A stretch of 64,000 nucleotides of DNA from Entrophospora sp. SA101. Lineage: Eukaryota; Glomeromycota; Glomeromycetes; Entrophosporales; Entrophosporaceae. The translations under genes and the position numbers were made by a program. A model generated the notes under the pieces. It was not told the DNA's origin. It did no database searches and worked only from the letters and a program-made list of their open reading frames with translations. This document shows, piece by piece, positions 55,807 through 64,000 of the stretch. The DNA lies in the NCBI GenBank assembly GCA_958430865.1, contig CAUDNR010004156.1, positions 43,586-107,585 on the forward strand, read 5' to 3'. The stretch's first letter is position 1. The number at the start of each line of letters is the position of its first letter.

Positions 55807-57845
55807 CAAAAAAAAAATAAAAAACTAAACCACTTTTTTTTTTGCTCATTTGTGCATGTGTTTGCACGTATACATATGATAAAAATTTGAATATTGGATT
55901 TAATATTAATTTGGTAGATCACAATAAATTAATAATACCAAAGTGGTAGAATAAAGTGTTTGCATAATTAAAGCTAATCAAATTTGGTTGATCATAGCTG
56001 CATTTAATTTAATTTCTCGTGATGTTGATTGTAAATCTACTTTATTGTTGATTCAAGTTATAAATACTAGCACCAAATGACAATAAATGTAATATTTTAT
56101 TATTTTATCATCGTCAAAAATGTCATCAATTTTATTCATGATCAGATTGGTAAAAATCGCCACAAAACTAATGAAACAGTCTCTGGCGAGGTGGTGTTTC
56201 AGCTAAATGAGAGAATTCAGTTATTTAGAATTCAAGATGTTTTATAATTAAAGGTTGTGTATATTCGTTCGTGTGATCTTTTTTTTTGATGCCAAAATTA
56301 AAGTAGGTTTTTTGCTGCAAGTAATCACTAATGATAATATTTCAATGAATTAATTATATTATCTATTAGTTAGTAGTTTACCAAGCAATCAAACTCGACA
56401 TACACATCAATGGTCTGAAGAATCCTAGCTGTTGGCAATGACATTTTCTGAAGAGGTTATGAAGTTATGATGTTTAAGATTTCACGCCAAATGTACAATG
56501 CTTTTTGAAAGAAGACAAGGATAAAAAAATGTGGAGATATCAGTAGCAGATTACACGAGCAAAAGTATCACGTTTCATGATCCTGAAGGCTTGTATGTTG
56601 GTGAGAAGCGAGAAGCTATTGTTGCAAATAGACATTCTTAAATCCAAGGAATTTATCATCATCATCCAACAACACAAATAAAAAACACAAAAGTTACTAA
56701 AAGATTGAGGAGTATAGAATCAAGATTATTTCACAGTTTATTATCATTATCATCATCATCATCATCAACTATAACAAATTTTTCATGGATATCTTCAGCA
56801 TTATCTTCTTCCTTGTCCAAAACATTAATTAATTGGTCGGTCAAATTTTCTCTTCACATACACGTTTGATGTTGTCTTCCTCCGTTTATCAACAGCAACA
56901 ACGGAAGCAACAGATAGAAGTGTTAAAAGATCCTGATTATAATGATTAGATTTTGCCGTTACTAACATGAAATAAGACCAAAAAAAAAAAAACAGAAAAT
57001 AGAATGTAACAACTGAAAATATTGAGAAAGGCAAACATGAAGATGATGATCAAAATCTTTTATGAAAGAGAATGCTCAAATAAAGAAGGTCCTATATACG
57101 ATCTTAATGAAATACGAAGATTGTTTCAAGAAATAGAACCAGGTTTTTTGACCAACTCTATTTAGCAACTCGGCCATTTAAACGTAATGATCTTCTTAAT
57201 AATACAAAAATTAACTCTTTTAAGTTCGACCTTGCAGTCTATATAGATTCGGTAGGTACTATCACTATATCAAGCATGAAATCAGTATCCTTTGATTACT
57301 AAAACTTCATCTGATGGTGTCAATTGCATTCTTTAGTTTACGAAATAACCGATCGTCACCTTCCAAGAGGCTTTGTTACTTCTAGGAAACCATCTACTAT
57401 GCTAACTTGAATAATTATAGTGCATATATCACAATCATTGTCTACAAAGGAGCCAATCTAAACGTTTGATATCTTGCACTATCTTGAATTCGAAATCAAA
57501 AAAAACGTCAACGCACTAAAAGAAAGTATAACGAAAAGATTAAACGAAAATGAGTTTATCGAAAATATCGAAAATACAGTTGATGATCTGGGTAACGTTG
57601 AATCAGCAATAAATGATGCAGCAACAATGGAAAATTTTATTAGGACATGCAAAAAAAAATTTGTAATTTTTTTTATTAAATAAATTTGTTTGATTTTTTC
57701 ATACATCGTTTATATTTTGTCTTAATCGAATCGTATATCTTAAATGTTGGCATTCGTTATATTAAAGTTATTTTGGTTATATCGAGAGATATGGTCAAGA
57801 GAAGAGTTAGGAAGAGAGTTATTCTTCAACCAAGTCGAAAACCAA
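55807..57845. other. Region of unplaced coding scraps between the Tc1 element and the second duplication copy
   Basis: No intact gene. Scraps on the plus strand are NVINFIHDQIGKNRHKTNET and VFQLNERIQLFRIQDVL (about 56120-56250), ADYTSKSITFHDPEGLYVG and EKREAIVANRHS (about 56545-56640), a Ser-rich stretch (about 56720-56860), and NEIRRLFQEIEPG with FFDQLYLATRPFKRNDLL (about 57105-57210). The last resembles the opening of the repetitive gene family at 29468-31260. A 69-codon frame at 57474-57683 is charged and helical. None could be joined into a model. Confidence 0.4.
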
Positions 57846-57890
57846 CCCTTTAAATACATTTTCGAGTAGTACGATTTAATTTATTAGACT

Positions 57891-58339
57891 ATTTCAAATG
57901 GTTGCTTCCAACTTCTTAAATTCGAGCCATTTGTTAACGAAACAACAGTTGAAGTGATTGTTGACAAAATGAATCAATGTTTTATGTTAACGTTTATTTT
58001 TACGTTATCAAAATTCACCGGAAAAGGTTTTCAATACTTAGATATTAAAGCAATTTTGAATTTATTTTAATTACCAAGTATACAGAAATATCAATATTTT
58101 CTTTTTGAAGCATCCAATCTTGGTGTAGTTAAAGCTCGGGAGATTGCTAATGGACCTTTTACTGGATTCAATTTATTGAAAACCAAAAAAACAGATATTT
58201 TTGAAGAAATTAAATCTTTATCTATTTTAGTGTTAATATACCTGTTTTGGACTATAAAAGACAAGAATACCTTTATATTAATATTCACCCATTTGTGAAA
58301 GATAAATACAAAGGTATTAATTGCCCCAAGCCAGCGTAA
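57891..58339 (+). pseudogene. Unidentified coding-like fragments (copy 2)
   Basis: Identical to 24310-24758 at an offset of 33581, with the same blocks and the same frame breaks. No additional upstream exon becomes visible on this side of the junction. Confidence 0.35.
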
Positions 58340-58467
58340 AATGTAATTAAATAGTTTTTATACTAAATAAAAAATGTTAGATGTCATGATTAACTTTTAT
58401 TTTTCCTAATCTTAATTATTTTGACAGTTAAAATAACACATAAGAAACACAATAATATTCCACCTAT

Positions 58468-58660
58468 TCAATAAACTTTCTCTCTTTTATTAAGTTTATT
58501 AAGTTGGCTTTCTAATTGAGCCTTAGGAATTTTATTCCATTTTCTATAATAAGCCTCAGGATCTCTTATTTTTTCTGCAACTCTCTCATCTTCCATAGTG
58601 CCTAAAAATTGATTGTTTTTTTTGGGTCTGAATTGCCTTCATCATTTTTGCAACGTGAAT
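58468..58660 (-). CDS. Last exon of a small unidentified protein (copy 2)
   Basis: Same as 24887-25079, including the eight-T run at 58616-58623 where the frame breaks. Because both copies agree, a random base error in only one of them is excluded; an error shared through the same reads is not. Confidence 0.4.
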
Positions 58661-59098
58661 CTAGGAAAAAACAATATCGAAATTCTAAGAGTTATTATCT
58701 ACATCTCCTCAACTTTTGTTTATAATGACAACAATAATAATAGACATTGACACTTCAAGTAGAGTGTCCACAACGAGATTAGATGACGGAGAGTGTGTAG
58801 ATTTCCAATACAGAAAATCTACTTGAAGATAGATATACAATTGAACATTATTATGTTGTTGCAGGAAAGTATGTATTTCACGAATTCGCAAAGCTCATAT
58901 TGCGTACACTTGTTTATAGCATGTTACTATAATATTGTAAAATTAGCATATAAACCTTTTTTCGTCATTGACCAATACTTGTTTATAATATTTCAAACCA
59001 TGAAAAACATTTTTTATTACGGATATTGTTAAAACCCTCCAACCAGGTTTAATTTGTAATTGAAGTATCTTCAAAATTTTCGAAAATTTTATATATCA

Positions 59099-59279
59099 AT
59101 TAGTGTTGGTTGCCAAAACTATTTTGAAGAGGCGAAAGTCAAAACTAAAATTAAAAGTTATATGTCAAAACTAAATCAAAAGTCAATAGTCAAAAATCAA
59201 AACTAGTTTCGACTTATGGCGAAATCTTTTGACTTTCGCATGGTTGCGAAACTCTCTAATTTTGGAAACCAACACTAAT
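59099..59279. mobile_element. 181 bp miniature inverted-repeat element (copy 2)
   Basis: Identical to the element at 25518-25698, carried within the duplicated segment rather than inserted independently. Confidence 0.6.
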
Positions 59280-59332
59280 ATCGATCAATGTTTAATATAA
59301 ATTTTTTTATTTTGCTAAATCATAAATAAATT

Positions 59333-59728
59333 ATAATTAGAGTGAGGATATATAAAATAAAATAAAACAGAAGTATGCTTTAAAAAAAATTGTAAAAGCA
59401 CACGAAGATTCAATTATTAAAATCGGAATCATCCGAGAATTTTTTAACCTCCTCATCTTTTTCAAACATTATACGATCATTTTTTGAATTGTCAAATAAA
59501 TATCCCATTTTTTTATTAATGGATCCACATATAATTAGAGTGAGGATATATAAAATAAAATAAAACAGAAGTATGCTTTAAAAAAAATTGTAAAAGCACA
59601 CGAAGATTCAATTATTAAAATCGGAATCATCCGAGAATTTTTTAACCTCCTCATCTTTTTCAAACATTATACGATCATTTTTTGAATTGTCAAATAAATA
59701 TCCCATTTTTTTATTAATGGATCCACAT
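59333..59728. repeat. 198 bp tandem duplication unique to copy 2
   Basis: ATAATTAGAGTGAGGATATA to TTATTAATGGATCCACAT occurs twice head to tail (59333-59530 and 59531-59728). Copy 1 has it once (25752-25949). The unit covers the 3' flank and the last 40 or so codons of the Nrd1-type gene. The intact gene reads through the inner unit, and the outer unit is a non-coding echo beyond its stop. Confidence 0.9.
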
Positions 59729-62700
59729 GATAGTCCCTCGCCAACAATTATATCTGGTTCTTCCACTACCACTCCACCAACAATAGGTCTTCCGCCCGTG
59801 CCACCATGTTTACTAGTAATCAACCATTTTTTATCAGTTTCTGTCAATTTGCTAATTTGAATTAAGGATTCTCCAGTTGCAAAATCAAAACAATCTTTAG
59901 GTCCAAATCCTACTGCCCAACGAATCTAATTAAAAATTAAAACAGATATATATATAAAGTATACTTTTTATCTCTATCTATTTATATTTGGTTTTATGAT
60001 TTACCTTCATCTTTGTTCTTATATTACTAACTGCGCGGGCTGCTCCTGCACGTGTATCCATTTTTATAAATGCATGATTTTTATCATAATTAATCTAATT
60101 TAATGTCAAAAATTTTCATTTATAAATTTAATTTTTTTTTTTAAAAAAAAAAATTATATGTATATTCATACTGTAACACTTGCGACAGAACCAAATTTTT
60201 TAAACATTTCTTGCATAACATCTTTAGGCATATCTTCTGAAACACTACCAACATAAAGTGTCCGACTTACAACTATTTTAATTTTAACAAAACTAAAATT
60301 AGTATATAAAAAATTTTTATTTTTTATATTCATTACCTTTGATATATTTCATTCCAACACTTTGATCTTCATATACAAGACATATGTCTTGTGGTATTGG
60401 TGTTTGTTGTGGAGATGATTGATATGTTACTGTTTGAGTAACTGGAGCAATTGGAGTAAATGTTGAAATTTGAGAAGTTGGTTGAATTGATCCTGCTATT
60501 AATGGAACACCTGAGGGAGATAGTTGACCAGGCTGCTGTTGAGGTGGATTAGGACCAGCAGCACCAGTAATATTACTCGTAGCAGAAGCATTAGTAGCAG
60601 CGGGTGGTGGTAATGAATAAACAGGTTGTGATACTGGTGGGACAGATGTTGGTGGACCATTATATCCAAGAGGTGTTATAAAAGGAACATTTGGTTGTTG
60701 TGAAGAATTTGAGTTCCATGGTGCAGGTTGCATAAGATTTTGTTGAGCACCATTATTATTCCAAGGCATAGCATGAAATTGTTGTGGTGGAACATTTGTT
60801 TGTAATTGTGATGGTTGACCAATTGGTGATGTCCAAGGTTGTAATGGATTAAAAGGAAATGATGGACTAGGTTGTTGAATATTACCTGGTGAGATTTGTT
60901 GATGTTGATTTTTATGTGGTCTAGTTATTAGTTGATTAGGATCTGATGGAGTTTGTTTTGTGGTAATATCTTTTTTGTGTTGTTGATTTGATGGTGTACT
61001 ATCATCATAATCAAACTCTAAAGGATTATTTGGTTCTGGCATATTTCTATCATTGCTGCCACTGCTATTATCATTAGTTGTTGTTGAATATTTGGAATTT
61101 TGAACAGTTGGTGAGTGTACATAGTTATTATTATTTGTTGATAATGGTGTAATATTTGCAGTGTATGATGTGATAGGTAATTCTGGTTGTTGTTGCTGTA
61201 GAATTTGATGAGGCGGAGGAATTGGATGAGGAGGTTGATTGGAGTTGACAGGAACATTATTGAAAGGTGTTGGTGCATTAGGTTGCATTGATGTATTTGA
61301 TATTATTGGGTTAGATGATAGAAAAGAGGGTATGTTTAAAGTTCCCTGTGTAAGATTATTTAAAGTGGCCAATAATGCTGAGGAATCCATTGTTGTGGGA
61401 TTCATATTTTTAGGATCTGTAGATGATGATGATGGGAGCAATAATGATGATGAAGGCAATGATGATGATATGGGATTAATTACTAATAATAATAATTATT
61501 ATTATTAAAAATAAATATAATAATTGAAAATTTTAGATTTTTTTCCAACTGTAAATGTTCATTATAATTTTCCTTTTTTTTTTTTAATAAAATAATATAC
61601 ATATTGTTCAATCCAAAGTTATAAACAATGAAAATAATAAACTAAGGTATATGATTAAAATTGTCTTTTTTCCTTTATATTTAACTGACCATTATTAGAA
61701 GAAGAAACAATTACTGATTTTGTCTCATTAACACTGTTAACCAATTGAGTGATCAGAGTGATTTGATTAAAATAGATGTCTTTTATCCTTTGAATAACCT
61801 CATTGTTATAAACTTCTTTGTCATACCATAGGTCAAGCACACGCTCCACTTTGTCCTGTAAAAAAGTTTTTTTTATTATATGTACGAGTTTTTAATTAAT
61901 AAATATTTATTATATTCAAAAGATCACAGAGTTATCATATTCATTATTGAAATTATTGTATAATATTTAATAGGAATAATTAAATCACACATAGCATGTA
62001 AATTGTTAAATTGTTTTCCTTAATCTTCCAAAAAAATTTTTTATAAATAAAGATTTGAATTATTAATATCTGAATATACATCTACTATAATCAAGTGTTA
62101 TTCTTCCTAATATTGATTAAAAATTATTTCATCTTGATAATGATAATAATAAATTATAAACTTTCTCTGGTGTTGACGAATCACAATTATTGATGACTCT
62201 TTCTCTCTCCCAATCACTCAACATTTAAATAGATAAAAAGGTTTTATCTATCAAAAAGCTTCCCTTGTATTGTTATTATTATTATTACTTTATCATTGTC
62301 TTGACCCCCCTGGATCTTTCTTTCTCGCTCATAAATAACAATAATAACCAACCAATTACAATAAATAATAATAATAATGGTAATGATTTATTAAAAGACT
62401 CATACCTTATCATGTTCTGGACATTGCATTATATGGGTGAACATTTCCTCCAATAGTTTCTCAAATCTATCAAGATATTCTATGCCTGTCCATGATGGTG
62501 AAGATGATTGAGATGTGTTTGTGTTTGATGAGATGTCATCAACTTTTTTTGACATTACCAATACCTTTTTTTTGAGAGCTGATTGTGATATTGAATCTAA
62601 CACATATAATGCTCCCAATTTGTAATCAGATGGACATCTTTGAATGAATTTTTGTATACTGTATACAATATTTTTGTATTGCTATATATTATTAAAAATT

Positions 62701-63006
62701 AATATTTTTTTTAAAAAAAAAAAAAAGAAAAGAAAAATAAATTAATCAATGTTCTTTCCCTTAAATATATTTATGAATTGATTAATATAATTAATTAAAA
62801 TTTAAAATACATCTGATTTTGATGAATGAATTTGTCAATGTTTTTCATCATTTAAATAACATATTTTTTCATACCTTTGGGGTATTAAGAGCTATTTTAG
62901 TTAGGTCTTTTATTTTTGAAGCACTAGTCCCAGGCGGTTTTCTTTCAAGTAGTTCATTTAGTTTTTTATCAAATTCAGGAAATTCTTTGGTCGTTATTTT
63001 TGTCAT
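59608..63006 (-). CDS. NRD1/seb1-like: Nrd1/Seb1/SCAF4-8-type CID-RRM transcription termination factor (copy 2)
   Basis: The seven exons of copy 1 shifted by 33779: 63006-62875, 62681-62406, 61855-61690, 61482-60337, 60272-60172, 60094-60005 and 59925-59608. The predicted 742-residue protein is the same in every stretch compared, with the CID at the N-terminus, the RRM (TLYVGSVSEDM, HAFIKM) and the GGTGGRPI extension. The 198 bp tandem duplication lies across and beyond its 3' end without altering the frame; it may change the 3' untranslated region. Either the gene is truly present twice in 34 kb, or one copy is an assembly artefact. Confidence 0.88.
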
Positions 63007-63246
63007 TTTGTCTGAATGCTAAATCAAATAGGTAAGAATTTAAAACAATAAGATTTTTTTAAAATTATATATATATAATCAAAGACGAAAAAATAGTAGT
63101 TTTATTTTTTTATTTTTGTATTACAATGTCATGCATACATTATAAAATTTTATTATTAGACAATTATTATTTTTATTATTAATAGCCCATCATTTTTTGT
63201 ATCATAATTTTTTGTTGTTATGATTACTTCTTCCATATGAAAAGCT

Positions 63247-64000
63247 TCAGCTGAAGTTGATTGGGCAATTCTTTAGTTTACATAGTCTCTGTATCATTGC
63301 TAATATCAAGACCAAGTGATAACTATTGATATTTATAGATGATATGAATATATCTTTTGGAATTTTCAACCATGCATCATGAGTCAATTGGAGAAGAAGA
63401 TTAATGCGCCATGGTTTAGGTTTTTGTGCAAATTTTTTCTTTTCAAATACAGTGCAAAACAGTTTTTTGAAGAAATCATAATGTATATGAATAACATTTT
63501 CTCTTGAATTTAAAGTAACATGCAGTGGATTCAACATTGGAACAATATTCTGAATACCTTCAAAATCACTTAATTGATAATTCATATACAATGTAATAGC
63601 CTTTCTAATAAAAAGTTGTCCTGGAAAATCAGCTATTACTGGTATTACATAAATTTTAATAAACTCTAATAATCCATCTATATTTGTTATCATTTTAATT
63701 GGCTAATAAATAATCTCTTAAGGAACAAAGGCTTTGTTGTTTTATATCAATTAATTTTATTGATTCCATAGATCTTTTTTCTTTTTTTCCTTCAATATCT
63801 GCATCATATATATGAACTGTTGAAAGTTCAACACAATCAAAAATTTTATCATCAAGAATTTTATTATTAATCCACTATGATTTTATATCATTGTGACTTA
63901 TATCAAAAATCCCCATATATTCATTAATTAGTTAGTGTTAATTAATGAATCATCAATATTTTTAGGATTTATAATAGGTATATTATTAAATTTAGCAGGA
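63247..64000 (-). pseudogene. Broken repetitive-family gene (copy 2), cut by the window end
   Basis: Same as 29468-30221. The 148-codon frame (VIADFPGQLFIRKAI, LNPLHVTLNSRENVIHIHYD) is complete at 63693-63247. The next upstream block runs out of the window. Confidence 0.45.

Larger units (their letters stand above)
57846..64000. repeat. Copy 2 of the segmental duplication (copy 1 at 24265-30221)
   Basis: Same order and orientation as copy 1. It begins with CCCTTTAAATACATTTTCG joined directly to unrelated upstream sequence (AAGTCGAAAACCAA), so this junction is real sequence, unlike the gap-bounded junction of copy 1. It runs off the window end. It differs from copy 1 by one 198 bp tandem duplication. 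Confidence 0.95.

Overview
This is nuclear DNA of a eukaryote with a very AT-rich, intron-dense, repeat-laden genome. Short GT-AG introns of about 50-300 bp, Tc1/mariner and MULE/FAR1 debris, an F-box/LRR gene with a decayed sibling, Asn/Gln-rich low-complexity proteins and fungal-type housekeeping genes all point to a fungus. An arbuscular mycorrhizal fungus (Glomeromycotina, Rhizophagus-like) is my best guess. That assignment comes from gene style only, not from a search. Two 10-N runs (24255-24264 and 54140-54149) show that this is a draft scaffold.

Layout. 1-5.6 kb: a DDE-transposase-like gene cut by the window edge, an F-box tail cut off by the first arm of a 2.6 kb repeat, and a 1.0 kb tandem duplication carrying an exon fragment of a SPATA20/YyaL (DUF255)-type gene. 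5.7-9.7 kb: a complete 15-exon gene for a GPI-specific phospholipase D-like secreted protein. 9.7-18.3 kb: gene-poor, with a dead Tc1 element, a roughly 417 bp TIR element and the wreck of a TnpB/Fanzor-type (OrfB) nuclease. 18.7-22.1 kb: a WW-domain gene with a roughly 950-residue disordered tail. 22.3-23.8 kb: C-terminal scraps of uL14m and topoisomerase I beside a FAR1-domain gene. 24.3-30.2 kb: a segment that recurs almost unchanged at 57.8-64.0 kb and carries an Nrd1/Seb1/SCAF-type transcription-termination gene. 29.5-31.3 kb: a broken repetitive gene. 32.9-35.3 kb: a gene built from tandemly duplicated phase-1 exons. 36.7-46.3 kb: an FAD-dependent oxidoreductase, a HAUS8-like coiled-coil protein, the large subunit of molybdopterin synthase (MoaE/MOCS2B) and argininosuccinate synthase. 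46.5-49.1 kb: the second arm of the 2.6 kb repeat, inverted. 49.4-53.4 kb: a Cwc21/SRRM2-type splicing factor with a huge Arg-Asp tail and an intact F-box/LRR gene. 53.7-55.8 kb: an unidentified gene broken by an assembly gap and a Tc1/mariner element with both ends preserved.

The genes do not form a pathway; they are independently transcribed eukaryotic genes. Exon models for the main genes were built by eye. In each complete multi-exon model the summed exon length is divisible by three. Two themes stand out. One is capture and scrambling of host gene fragments by repeats (DUF255, uL14m, TOP1, F-box). The other is growth of proteins by internal duplication (phase-1 exon array, RD tail, Gln and GGGFDFGG tracts). 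I see no CRISPR array, operon, rRNA or convincing tRNA.
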